From Amycolatopsis roodepoortensis (lineage in GTDB: Bacteria > Actinomycetota > Actinomycetes > Mycobacteriales > Pseudonocardiaceae): a stretch of DNA of 64,000 bases. The position numbers and the translations under genes are program-made. Location of the stretch: contig NZ_JADBEJ010000004.1 of NCBI RefSeq assembly GCF_014873915.1, forward strand, positions 434,001 to 498,000, given 5' to 3'. The notes below the pieces were generated by a model, which made no database searches, was not told where the DNA came from, and worked only from the letters and a program-made list of their open reading frames with translations. Position 1 is the stretch's first letter. The number at the start of each line of letters is the position of its first letter. Positions 27,497 through 35,740 of the stretch are shown piece after piece.

Positions 27497-28735
27497 GTGA
27501 GCGCCCGAACGGTCGAAGAGGCCGCCAAGCGATTGGCCGGGGTGGTGACCCGCACGCCGCTCGAACCGAACGAGCGGCTCTCGGCGCGGGTCGACGCCCG
27601 GGTCTGGCTCAAACGCGAAGACCTGCAGACCGTGCGCTCGTACAAGATCCGCGGCGCGTACAACTTCATCGTCCAGCTCGACGCGGAGCACCGGGAGCGC
27701 GGCGTCGTCTGCGCGAGCGCGGGCAATCACGCTCAGGGCGTCGCGTACGCGTGCCGCCGCCTCGGCGCGAACGGCCGCGTCTACGTTCCCGGCACGACTC
27801 CCCGGCAGAAACGCGAGCGGATCGCGACGCTGGGCGGCTCGCATATCGAAGTCATCGTCGTCGGGGAGACCTACGAAGACGCCTTCAGCGCCGCGAAACA
27901 CGACGCGGAGACGACCGGCGCGACGCTGGTCCCCGCCTTCGACGCGCCGGAGACGGTCGCCGGTCAGGGCACGGTCGCGATGGAGGTCGTCGCGCAGCTC
28001 GGGTTCATCCCGGACGTCATGGTGGTGCCGGTCGGCGGTGGCGGGCTGCTCGCGGGGATCGCCGCGTGGGCCGCGGAACGGGCGCCGGAGATGCGGATCG
28101 TCGGCGTCGAACCGGCGGGCGCGACCTGCATGGCGGCCGCGCTGGCGGCCGGTGAGCCGGTGCGGCTCGAAAACGTCGACACCTTCGTCGACGGCGCGGC
28201 GGTCGCGCAGGCCGGATCGGTGACCTATCCGCTGGTCCGGGACGGCGGTGTCGAGCTCACCGACGTCGCCGAGGGCGCGATCTGCACGGAAATGCTCGCG
28301 ATGTACCAGTCCGACGGCGTGATCGCCGAACCCGCGGGCGCGCTCGCGACCGCCGCGCTGGGCACGGCGGTGAAGATCGACCCCGGGCAGATCGTGGTGT
28401 GCGTCGTCTCCGGCGGCAACAACGACGTCAGCCGCTACGGCGAAGTGCTCGAACGGTCGCTGATCCACGAAGGACTGAAGCACTACTTCCTGGTGGGTTT
28501 CCCGCAGGAGCCCGGCGCGCTGCGGCGGTTCCTCGACGAGGTCCTCGGACCGGACGACGACATCACCCGGTTCGAGTACGTGAAACGCAACAGCCGCGAG
28601 ACCGGCCCGGCGCTGATCGGCGTCGAACTCGCGCGGCCCGGTGACCTGGAAGGCCTGCTGCACCGGCTGGAGGCGAGCCCGCTGCAGGTGGAACGGGTGG
28701 AACCGGGGAGCCCGCTGTTCCACTTCCTGGTCTGA
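27497..28735 (+). CDS. ilvA: Threonine ammonia-lyase (threonine deaminase)
   Basis: 412 residues. PLP enzyme converting threonine to 2-oxobutanoate, first step of isoleucine synthesis. PLP lysine Lys50 in RSYKIRGAYNF, SAGNHAQGVAY, the glycine loop PVGGGGLLAG and the distal VSGGNNDVSRY are present. The C-terminal 85 residues form one ACT-like regulatory domain (LVGFPQEPGALRRFLDEVL), the short form of biosynthetic IlvA, so isoleucine feedback is expected. I chose GTG 27497 because AAGGGA lies eight bases ahead; GTG 27479, eight bases after a TACATT box, is an alternative leaderless start. Confidence 0.93.
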   Translation: MSARTVEEAAKRLAGVVTRTPLEPNERLSARVDARVWLKREDLQTVRSYKIRGAYNFIVQLDAEHRERGVVCASAGNHAQGVAYACRRLGANGRVYVPGTTPRQKRERIATLGGSHIEVIVVGETYEDAFSAAKHDAETTGATLVPAFDAPETVAGQGTVAMEVVAQLGFIPDVMVVPVGGGGLLAGIAAWAAERAPEMRIVGVEPAGATCMAAALAAGEPVRLENVDTFVDGAAVAQAGSVTYPLVRDGGVELTDVAEGAICTEMLAMYQSDGVIAEPAGALATAALGTAVKIDPGQIVVCVVSGGNNDVSRYGEVLERSLIHEGLKHYFLVGFPQEPGALRRFLDEVLGPDDDITRFEYVKRNSRETGPALIGVELARPGDLEGLLHRLEASPLQVERVEPGSPLFHFLV

Positions 28736-28791
28736 ACCGCCGCGGTGGGCCACTGAGGGACTTGTCGGTGGCCTGTGGTCCACTGGTCGGC

Positions 28792-29358
28792 ATGGTGAGC
28801 AAGGTCGACGGAGTCCGGAGTCTCGATGCGTTGCGCGAGCTGGTCCACAGCGGCGCGGAGCCCGAGTACCAGCTCTTCTACGGCCACACCCCGCTCAAGA
28901 GCGGCCGCATCAACGCGGCCTGCCTGAGCCAGTGGTGGCTGGCGCCGTTCGTCGCGGGCGGCGAACGGTACCCGACCGCCGAGCACTACATGATGGCGAG
29001 CAAGGCGGAGCTGTTCGGCGATCACGAGGCCGCGGCCAACATCCGTCAGGCGCCAGACCCCAAGACCGCCAAGATCCTCGGCCGCGAGGTCACCGGATTC
29101 GACGCCGAGGTCTGGGAGCGGCACCGCTTCGACATCGTCATCGACGGCAACCTCGAGAAGTTCCGCCAGCACGCCGAGGAGCGCGAGTTCCTGCTGAGCA
29201 CGGGCGACAAGGTGATCGTCGAGGCGTCCAGGATGGACCTGGTCTGGGGCAGCGGCCTCGCCCGCGAGGACAAGAACGCCACGCGCCCCGACTACTGGCG
29301 CGGCCAGAACCTCCTGGGCTTCGCGCTCATGGAGGTCCGGGAGCAACTGCGCGGCTAG
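28792..29358 (+). CDS. NADAR domain protein (YbiA-like)
   Basis: 188 residues covering one NADAR/DUF1768 domain: YQLFYGHTPLKSGRINAA, WLAPFVAGGERYPTAEHYMMASKAELFGD, AANIRQAPDPKTAKILGREV and GSGLAREDKNATRPDYWRGQNLLGFALM. Family members hydrolyse N-glycosidic bonds, such as early riboflavin intermediates (YbiA) or ADP-ribosyl-guanosine. No DarT-type toxin or ADP-ribose gene is adjacent, so a housekeeping detoxification role is more likely. It ends just before a 21-bp-phased repeat array. Confidence 0.92.
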   Translation: MVSKVDGVRSLDALRELVHSGAEPEYQLFYGHTPLKSGRINAACLSQWWLAPFVAGGERYPTAEHYMMASKAELFGDHEAAANIRQAPDPKTAKILGREVTGFDAEVWERHRFDIVIDGNLEKFRQHAEEREFLLSTGDKVIVEASRMDLVWGSGLAREDKNATRPDYWRGQNLLGFALMEVREQLRG

Positions 29359-29360
29359 TG

Positions 29361-29567
29361 CACGCGTGTCGTCCATCCAGTCACGCGTGTCGTCCGTCTG
29401 ATCACGCGAGTCGTCCATCCGGTCACGCCTGACGACCGTTGGGTGCCACCGCGTAGACCGGAGCCGCCGGACAGCCTCCCCGTGGTGAGCCGTGGCCGTG
29501 ATCAGGCGGACGACACGCGTGATCGGATGGACGACACGCGTGATCAGACGGACATCACGCGAGTTAC
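29361..29567. repeat. Inverted pair of 21-bp-phased arrays (TCACGCGTGTCGTCC family)
   Basis: Four units start CACGCG/CACGCC at 29361, 29382, 29403 and 29424, exactly 21 bp apart, with the form TCACGCGTGTCGTCCATCCAG. After about 60 unrelated bases, units in the opposite orientation recur around 29512, 29533 and 29554, again 21 bp apart. The two halves can pair as one long imperfect hairpin. It lies between two convergent genes and its right end runs into the acetyltransferase stop. The last unit contains CACGCGAGTTACG, the core of the array at 20.3 kb. Confidence 0.85.
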
Positions 29568-30322
29568 GAGTCGACGCCCAGGGTCTTCTGCAGTGCCTTG
29601 TTCGCCTTGCGCGCCATGTCCGCGACGGCCTCGCGGCGGGCGGCGTCGGCGGCGTAGTCGTCCTGCCGGTTCCGCACCACGCGCGCGGGCGAACCGACGG
29701 CGATCGAGTAGTCCGGGATCTCGCCCCGCACCACGGCGTGCGCGCCCAGGACGCAGCCGCGGCCGACCCGGGTGCCCTTGAGCACGGAGACCTTGGTGCC
29801 GATCCAGGTGTCCGGCCCGATCCGCACCGGCGACTTCACGATGCCCTGGTCCTTGATCGGGACGGTGATGTCGGTGGTGACGTGGTCGAAGTCGCAGATG
29901 TACACCCAGTCCGCGACGAGCGTGGCCGCGCCGAGTTCGATGTCGAGGTAGCCGTTGAGGACGTTCTGCCGGCCGAACACCGCCTTGTCGCCGATGCGCA
30001 GCGAACCCTCGTGGCAGCGGATCGCGTTGCCGTCGCCGATGTGCACCCAGCGGCCGATCTCCAGCCGTCCGTAGCCGGGGCGGCAGTGGATCTCGACGTC
30101 CTTGCCGAGGAACACCATCCCCCGCAGGATGATGTGCGGGTTCGCGATCCGGAACTTCAGCAGCCGCCAGTAGCGGACCAGGTACCAAGGCGTGTACGCG
30201 CGGTTTCGCAGCACCCAGCGCAGCGAGTCCTTGGTCAGGAACTTCGCCTGACGCGGATCACGACGGGCCTGGCCCCAAGCGCGGAGCCGCGACAGCGCGG
30301 GCGCACCCCACATGGACGTCAT
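29564..30322 (-). CDS. Hexapeptide-repeat acetyltransferase (Rv3034c-like)
   Basis: 252 residues with a left-handed beta-helix made of hexapeptide repeats (IGRWVHIGDGNAI, LRIGDKAVFGRQN, VRIGPDTWIGTKVSVLKG, VLGAHAVVRG) and the closing VGSPARVVRNR of maltose/galactoside O-acetyltransferases. It transfers acetyl or short acyl groups to sugar hydroxyls. It keeps the place and strand of Rv3034c, suggested to acylate MGLP. ATG 30322 or 30313 are both possible starts. Confidence 0.88.
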   Translation of the reverse strand: MTSMWGAPALSRLRAWGQARRDPRQAKFLTKDSLRWVLRNRAYTPWYLVRYWRLLKFRIANPHIILRGMVFLGKDVEIHCRPGYGRLEIGRWVHIGDGNAIRCHEGSLRIGDKAVFGRQNVLNGYLDIELGAATLVADWVYICDFDHVTTDITVPIKDQGIVKSPVRIGPDTWIGTKVSVLKGTRVGRGCVLGAHAVVRGEIPDYSIAVGSPARVVRNRQDDYAADAARREAVADMARKANKALQKTLGVDS

Positions 30323-30375
30323 ACCGGTGACCGTAACCTGTGTTCAGGCCGCCGACCGCAAAGGGGAGCACGCGC

Positions 30376-31335
30376 ATGGGCACCAAGCTGATCATCGACA
30401 CCGACCCGGGGGTCGACGACGCCTTCGCGCTGGCGCTGGCCGCGCAATCGGAGGACGTCGAACTCCTCGGCGTGACCACGGTGTTCGGCAACGTCCCGCT
30501 GAGCCACACCACCTCCAACGCCCGCCGCCTGCTGGAACTCTTCGGCCGCGACGACGTCCCCGTCGCGGCCGGCGCCGCGCGGCCGATGGTGTACGACAAC
30601 GCCAAGCCCGCCGGGTACGTCCACGGCCAGGACGGCCTGTCCGGCCACGCCGGGACGCTGCCGGAGGCGAAGCGCCCGCTCGACGAACGCGGCGCCGTCC
30701 GCCTGCTGGTGGATCTGCTGGAGGCCGCCGACGAGCCGGTGACCATCGCCCCGATCGGCCCGCTGACGAATATCGCGCTGCTGCTGGCGGCCCATCCGGA
30801 CGTCCGCGAGAAGATCGGGCGGATCGTCGTCATGGGCGGCGGGGTGACCAAGGGGAACTCCACCACCGCGGCCGAGTTCAACATCTGGAGCGACCCCGAG
30901 GCCGCGCGCCGGGTGCTGGTCGACGAGGACATCCCGACGGTGCTGGTCCCGCTGGACATCACGCACCAGTGTTCGGTCGACACGGACTGGCTCGGCAAAC
31001 TCGCCGCGTCCGGCCCGCTCGGCGCGGCGCTCGAAGCTCTGACCCCCACGTACGTGAAGCACTACACGCCGATCCTCGGTATGCCGGGGATGGTCATGCA
31101 CGACGCGGTCGCGGTGGCCGAAGCGATCCGGCCGGGCATCCTCGACGTCGAGGCGTACCCCGTGGACGTCGAATGCGGCTTCGGTCCCGCCCGCGGCGCG
31201 ACACTGGTGGACCGGCGAAGGCTGCGAAGCACCGATCCGCAGGCCGTACCCGGCCGCACCATCGACGTCGCGTTGACCACCGACGTCGACGCCTTCCGCG
31301 ACTTCGTCCTCGGCCGGATCACCGGGGGCCGGTGA
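30376..31335 (+). CDS. Inosine-uridine-type nucleoside hydrolase
   Basis: 319 residues. The calcium-binding signature IIDTDPGVDDAFAL is at the N-terminus, with VMGGGVTKGNST and EFNIWSDPEAA, then MVMHDAVAVAEAI with the second metal-site Asp. It cleaves ribonucleosides to base and ribose in salvage. The ATG at 30376 has GGGGAG seven bases ahead. The stop shares one base with the start of the NlpC/P60 gene (TGATG), coupling two apparently unrelated functions. Confidence 0.93.
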   Translation: MGTKLIIDTDPGVDDAFALALAAQSEDVELLGVTTVFGNVPLSHTTSNARRLLELFGRDDVPVAAGAARPMVYDNAKPAGYVHGQDGLSGHAGTLPEAKRPLDERGAVRLLVDLLEAADEPVTIAPIGPLTNIALLLAAHPDVREKIGRIVVMGGGVTKGNSTTAAEFNIWSDPEAARRVLVDEDIPTVLVPLDITHQCSVDTDWLGKLAASGPLGAALEALTPTYVKHYTPILGMPGMVMHDAVAVAEAIRPGILDVEAYPVDVECGFGPARGATLVDRRRLRSTDPQAVPGRTIDVALTTDVDAFRDFVLGRITGGR

Positions 31336-32462
31336 TGGAACAGGAGACCTCGCGCCGCCGCAGACTTCCGGTGATCGCCGCGGCCGTGGTCGTCGCGGCC
31401 GCGGCCCTGGTCGCCGCCATCACCTTCGCGCCGAAGGACGAGCCGAAGACGGAGGCCGCCGCCGTCCAGTCCTCGGCTCCGCCCGAGCCGCCGCCGTCGT
31501 CGTCCGCTCCGGCGGAGATGCCGAAGGAACAGCCGAAGGTCCCGCAGCAGATGGGGCAGGAGTTCGACGCCTGGGTGTCGAAGACCAGCGGCTGGCTCGA
31601 CATCCCGCTGCGCGCGATGACCGGCTACGCGAAGACCACCGTCACGCTGAGCAAGGAAACGCCGGGGTGCCGGCTTTCCTGGGTGACGCTGGCCGCGCTC
31701 GGGAAGATCGCCTCCGATCACGGCCGCGCCGCCGGTTCGGGCCTGAACGCCGACGGCGTGCTGACCAAACCGCTCGGCGCGGTCGAGGTCCGCGACTTCT
31801 ACAACAAGGTCGTCTCGTCCGCGAACGCCAGCGGCCCGCTGCAGCTGACGCCTTCGGTGTGGGACCGGTTCCAGGCCTCGGCCACCGGCGGGAAACCGGA
31901 CCCGCAGAACATCGACGACGCCACGCTCACCGCCGGGCGGGCCCTGTGCGCGGGCGGCCGCGACCTCGGCCAGGGCCAGACGTGGTGGAACGCGGTGAGC
32001 ACCCTGCAGCCCGCGCCGCTGCTGATGCACCGCACGCTCGCGACGGTGAACGTCTACGGCACGGTCGGCCAGAGCCCGCAGCCGCCGAACGCGGCGGCGC
32101 TGAGCGCGGTCAACTTCGCCATCGACAAGATCGGGCTGCCGTATGTCTGGGGCGGCAACGGCACCGGCGGCGGCGACCCCGGTTTCGACTGCTCCGGCCT
32201 GACGACGGCCGCGTACGCGAGCGCCGGCGTCAAGCTCATGCGCACCGCCCACACGCAGTACCACAGCGTGAACAAGGTGACCGATCCGCAGCTGGGCGAC
32301 CTGATCTTCTACGGCGAGCCGAACACGAAGATCCACCACGTCGGGCTGTACATCGGGAACCAGCAGATGATCGACGCCCCGCAGACCGGGCAGGCGGTGC
32401 AGGTGCACACCTACCGGAAGCAGGGCGACGACTACGCCGGAGCGGGCCGCCCGACGGCTTAG
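31335..32462 (+). CDS. NlpC/P60 cell-wall endopeptidase with transglycosylase-like domain
   Basis: 375 residues. An N-terminal membrane anchor (residues 10-30, Ala/Val-rich after RRRR) is followed by a proline/serine linker, a helical region around 75-215 like the SLT-type domain of actinobacterial wall enzymes, and a C-terminal NlpC/P60 peptidase. The catalytic cysteine is in FDCSGLTTAAY and the histidine in HHVGLYIG. It would cut peptidoglycan stem peptides outside the membrane. The ATG overlaps the nucleoside hydrolase stop. Confidence 0.9.
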   Translation: MEQETSRRRRLPVIAAAVVVAAAALVAAITFAPKDEPKTEAAAVQSSAPPEPPPSSSAPAEMPKEQPKVPQQMGQEFDAWVSKTSGWLDIPLRAMTGYAKTTVTLSKETPGCRLSWVTLAALGKIASDHGRAAGSGLNADGVLTKPLGAVEVRDFYNKVVSSANASGPLQLTPSVWDRFQASATGGKPDPQNIDDATLTAGRALCAGGRDLGQGQTWWNAVSTLQPAPLLMHRTLATVNVYGTVGQSPQPPNAAALSAVNFAIDKIGLPYVWGGNGTGGGDPGFDCSGLTTAAYASAGVKLMRTAHTQYHSVNKVTDPQLGDLIFYGEPNTKIHHVGLYIGNQQMIDAPQTGQAVQVHTYRKQGDDYAGAGRPTA

Positions 32463-32537
32463 ACCGGCATAGGACGCCGGGCAACCGATCCTCCCTCGCG
32501 GGCGTGTACGCCGTGCATGCCACAAGGGAGGGCCAGC

Positions 32538-35129
32538 ATGACCTTACGAAGATCACTGACGTTGCCCGCCGTCGCGCTCACCATCGCGCTCACGTTCGCC
32601 GATGGCGCGATGGCGGCGGAAACCACGGGTCAGCAGCGTTCGGAAGTGACGCTGTCCGCGACGTCCTGGGGTTACGTCGACTCGGCGACACCGAACACCG
32701 CCTACTTCAAGCCAGCCGGCAACCTGCCGATCGGCACCTGGGACACGACACCGCACCGGCAACGCTCATACGTCAATTTCGACCTGAGCTCGTTGCGGGG
32801 CGCGTCGTTCACGACGGTGCTGCTGTCGGCGGGCGAGACGCATTACGTCGGCTGCGACAGCCGCGCCACCGAGGTGTGGCGCACCTCCGCCTACAGCAAA
32901 CAGTCGACCTGGCGGAACCGCCCGGTCGAGCGGACCCGGGTGGCGTCCCGGGGTGCCGACGGCACCTGTATCGACAACAACGCCACGTTCGACGTCACCG
33001 CCGCGGTGCGGGACGCGATCGAACACAAGGTCCGTCATCTCACGCTGGGCTTCCGCGTCGCCGAGGCCCACGAGGCGGACCCGTCGTTCTATCGGCTGAT
33101 CAAGGCTCCCGCGACGCTGCGGGTGGTCGACAACGCGCCGCCCGCGACGCCGGCCGACCTCCGCACCAACGACGAACCCTGCGCCAAGGACGGCACCGGA
33201 CCGCTGGTGAATCACCAGGCGAAGCTGAGCGCACGGCTGTCCGACCCGAACGGCGACACCACGTTCGGGCAGTTCACGTGGTGGCCGGTGGCGGACCAGT
33301 CACAACGGCGTACGACCGCCGCCTCCGAGGCGTACGTGGACACCTGGGGCCTCGCCGACGGTACGTATGCGTGGGAGGTGTACGCACAGGACAGCTGGGG
33401 CGCGAAGTCGTCCACGACGGCCCCGTGCCGGTTCACCGTCGACCGCACGGACCCGAACGCGCCCGCCGTCGCCTCCGCGACGTACCCGGCGGGCGCCGAG
33501 GGCGGCGGGGTCGGTGTGGCGGGCGAGTTCACCTTCTCCCCCAACGGTTCCACCGACGTCGTGCGCTACGACTACGACTTCGGCGGGGACATGCGGGAGA
33601 TCGTCGCGGGCCCCGACGGCACGGCCACCATCAGCTTCACTCCCATCACCAACGGCTGGGACTCGGTGGTCGTACGGGCGTGGGACCGGGCGGGCAACCT
33701 CTCGCTCAGTACCTACCACTCTTTCATCGTCAAGGAGACGCGGCCGACGGTCACGTCCGACCGCTACCCGCCGCAGGGCGGCCCGGACGGCGGCATCGGC
33801 GTGCCGGGCGTGTTCCGGTTCGCACCGGCGATGCCGAACGTCGTGGCGTACGACTACCGGCTGAACGACGGCGCGCCCGCCACGGTCACGGCGGGCCAGG
33901 ACGGCGTCGCCGAGGTGACGATCACCCCGGTCACCGGTGGTGATCACCTGCTGTTCGTGCGCAGCACCGACGCCTCGGGCGCGAAGTCGCCGGAACGGGA
34001 GTACCGATTCCTCGTCGACGCGTCACCGGTGGTGAACGGACCCGAAAACGTCGACCTCGGCGCCTCGGTCACGTACACGGCGAAACCGAGAATGCCGCAC
34101 ATCGTCGAGTACGACTACTGGTTCGCGAGTGCCGAGAGTACGAAGTGGACGGTCAAGGCGAACGCCGACGGAACCGCCGCGCTGCCGGCGGAATTCACCT
34201 CGGCCGAGCAGACCCTGCTGCGGGTCCAGGCCCGCGACGCGTCCGGCGGGCTGTCCCCGGTGACGGAGAAACGGTTGTGGCTCAACACGTGGCGACCGAC
34301 GGTCGGTTATGAAGGCGACATCGGGACGGAAGGCAAGGCCGCCAGGTACACGTTCACCACGCCGATGCCGAACGCCGTGGAGTTCGAGTACTGGCTGGCG
34401 GCGGACCCGGCGACCAGGTGGACCGTGCCGGTCGGCGGCAACACCGCGACGGTGAGCTTCACCCCGCCGAGGATCGGCGACTACGAGATGCTGGTGCGCG
34501 CGAAGAACGCGGCGGGCGTGTGGTCTTCGACGGGTAATCTCACGTGGACGGTGACGAACGATCCGGCGGTGACCTCGAAGGAGTTCCAGTCGAACGCGCG
34601 GGTGTTCCCCGGCAGCTTCACCTTCGAAGCCCGCCAGCCGGGCGCGGTGGCGTTCGAATACTCGTTCAACTGGGGTCCGTTCCAGCGGACGGCCGCCGAG
34701 AACGGCCGCGCCGTGCTGCCGTGGTCTCCCCCGCTGCCACCGGAAGGCTCGGCCTATTACAACCTGCGGGTGCGTACGGTGACCGCCGAAAACGTCTCAT
34801 CACAGGAGGAGACGTACTACTTCAACATCTTGAGCGCGCCGTACGTCTCGTCCAAGGAATACCCGGAAAGCACGTGGTCGGGCGGCGCCGGTGTACCGGG
34901 GACGTTCACCTTCACGCCGGGTATGCCGGGCATCGTCTCGTACACCTACTCCGTCCGGAACGATCGGGGCGCCGTGACGGAGGAGATCACCGTACCGGCG
35001 GACGGTTCGGGTGCGGGGACGATGACGTGGACCCCACCGGAGCGAGGCATCTACTCGGTCCACGTGCGGGGCAACACGGCCGACGGCACCAAGTCGGGTG
35101 GCATCGGCTACTCGGTGTACGTCAGGTGA
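32538..35129 (+). CDS. Large secreted protein: DNRLRE-like module plus tandem Ig-like repeats
   Basis: 863 residues. A Sec signal peptide (LTLPAVALTIALTFADGAMA) is followed by a DNRLRE-type domain (residues 35-200; RSYVNFDLSSLRGA, TFDVTAAVRDAI). From about 205 to the end come an FN3/Ig-like module and six or so repeats of 90 residues, each with the frame YP...GVPGxFxFxPxMPxVVxYxY...DGxAxxxxTP...LxVRxxDAxG. No catalytic domain or wall anchor is seen, so it is probably an extracellular adhesion, matrix or carbohydrate-associated protein. GGAGG six bases before the ATG fixes the start. A terminator follows. Confidence 0.85.
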   Translation: MTLRRSLTLPAVALTIALTFADGAMAAETTGQQRSEVTLSATSWGYVDSATPNTAYFKPAGNLPIGTWDTTPHRQRSYVNFDLSSLRGASFTTVLLSAGETHYVGCDSRATEVWRTSAYSKQSTWRNRPVERTRVASRGADGTCIDNNATFDVTAAVRDAIEHKVRHLTLGFRVAEAHEADPSFYRLIKAPATLRVVDNAPPATPADLRTNDEPCAKDGTGPLVNHQAKLSARLSDPNGDTTFGQFTWWPVADQSQRRTTAASEAYVDTWGLADGTYAWEVYAQDSWGAKSSTTAPCRFTVDRTDPNAPAVASATYPAGAEGGGVGVAGEFTFSPNGSTDVVRYDYDFGGDMREIVAGPDGTATISFTPITNGWDSVVVRAWDRAGNLSLSTYHSFIVKETRPTVTSDRYPPQGGPDGGIGVPGVFRFAPAMPNVVAYDYRLNDGAPATVTAGQDGVAEVTITPVTGGDHLLFVRSTDASGAKSPEREYRFLVDASPVVNGPENVDLGASVTYTAKPRMPHIVEYDYWFASAESTKWTVKANADGTAALPAEFTSAEQTLLRVQARDASGGLSPVTEKRLWLNTWRPTVGYEGDIGTEGKAARYTFTTPMPNAVEFEYWLAADPATRWTVPVGGNTATVSFTPPRIGDYEMLVRAKNAAGVWSSTGNLTWTVTNDPAVTSKEFQSNARVFPGSFTFEARQPGAVAFEYSFNWGPFQRTAAENGRAVLPWSPPLPPEGSAYYNLRVRTVTAENVSSQEETYYFNILSAPYVSSKEYPESTWSGGAGVPGTFTFTPGMPGIVSYTYSVRNDRGAVTEEITVPADGSGAGTMTWTPPERGIYSVHVRGNTADGTKSGGIGYSVYVR

Positions 35130-35140
35130 CCGCGTGACCG

Positions 35141-35172
35141 GCGGCCCCGTTCCCGTCAGGGAGCGGGGCCGC
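35141..35172 (+). terminator. Stem-loop after the secreted repeat protein
   Basis: Nine-base arms GCGGCCCCG/CGGGGCCGC around TTCCCGTCAGGGAG, whose ends pair further. It starts 12 bases past the stop codon. There is no T-run, so confidence is moderate. Confidence 0.6.
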
Positions 35173-35189
35173 AGGCATAAGGTGACCGC

Positions 35190-35720
35190 GTGTACTCACC
35201 GATCCCGGTCCTGAACGAGCTGAAGGACCTCTACGACTCGGCCGGCGACTACTTGGCCGACGGTTTCGAGCTATACGACTACGACGACAAGAGCAGCTTC
35301 CCCCAGGAGCTGGACGACCCCGCGTTCCTCTCGCGGCTGATCCCCTTCGCCCAGGCGAACGGCAGCGGCTCGACCTACGCGATCTGGCGGGCCGACGACG
35401 CGACGGACCTCGCCCTGTCGCCCGTCGTGGTCTTCGGCGACGAGGGCGGTGAGCACGTCATCGCGCGCGACTTCACGGATTTCCTGCGACTACTGGGTTT
35501 CGACGCCGAAATCATGGTCGGCCACGACTCTGCGTACTACTACCGCGAGGAAGGCGACGACCACAGCGGCTCGCACGAACAGTTCGTCGCATGGCTCCGT
35601 GAGCGCGGCCTGACGCCGGCAGATGATCCGGACGGCGTCGTGGCCGCCGCTCAGGAGGCCTACGGGGAGCGGTTCAGGGCGTGGATCACGCCGTTCTACG
35701 CGAAGGTCGGCTGGGCCTGA
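35190..35720 (+). CDS. SMI1/KNR4-like (SUKH) or related acidic protein
   Basis: 176 residues, acidic (DYDDKSSFPQELDDP), with AIWRADDATDLALSPVVVFGDEGGEHVIARDFTDFLRLL, a pattern close to SUKH proteins, many of which are immunity proteins against contact-dependent nuclease toxins. No toxin gene is adjacent, so that role is open. GTG start six bases after TAAGGT, probably leaderless. It is convergent with the carotenoid oxygenase gene. Confidence 0.7.
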   Translation: MYSPIPVLNELKDLYDSAGDYLADGFELYDYDDKSSFPQELDDPAFLSRLIPFAQANGSGSTYAIWRADDATDLALSPVVVFGDEGGEHVIARDFTDFLRLLGFDAEIMVGHDSAYYYREEGDDHSGSHEQFVAWLRERGLTPADDPDGVVAAAQEAYGERFRAWITPFYAKVGWA

Positions 35721-35740
35721 GGCGATGGCTCACAGAGGTT

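Noticed and set aside
28762..28791. Ten-codon N-terminal extension of the NADAR gene
   Set aside because: No SD or -10 box, and the ATG at 28792 begins sequence with family-like composition.
29361..29567. Possible CRISPR array or attachment site
   Set aside because: Same reason for CRISPR; no integrase, tRNA or phage gene nearby for an att site.
30312..31334. N-terminal extension of the NlpC/P60 frame (340 codons upstream)
   Set aside because: It is antisense-like Arg/Gly-rich reading inside the nucleoside hydrolase gene; the real ATG at 31335 follows directly on that gene's stop and opens a membrane anchor.
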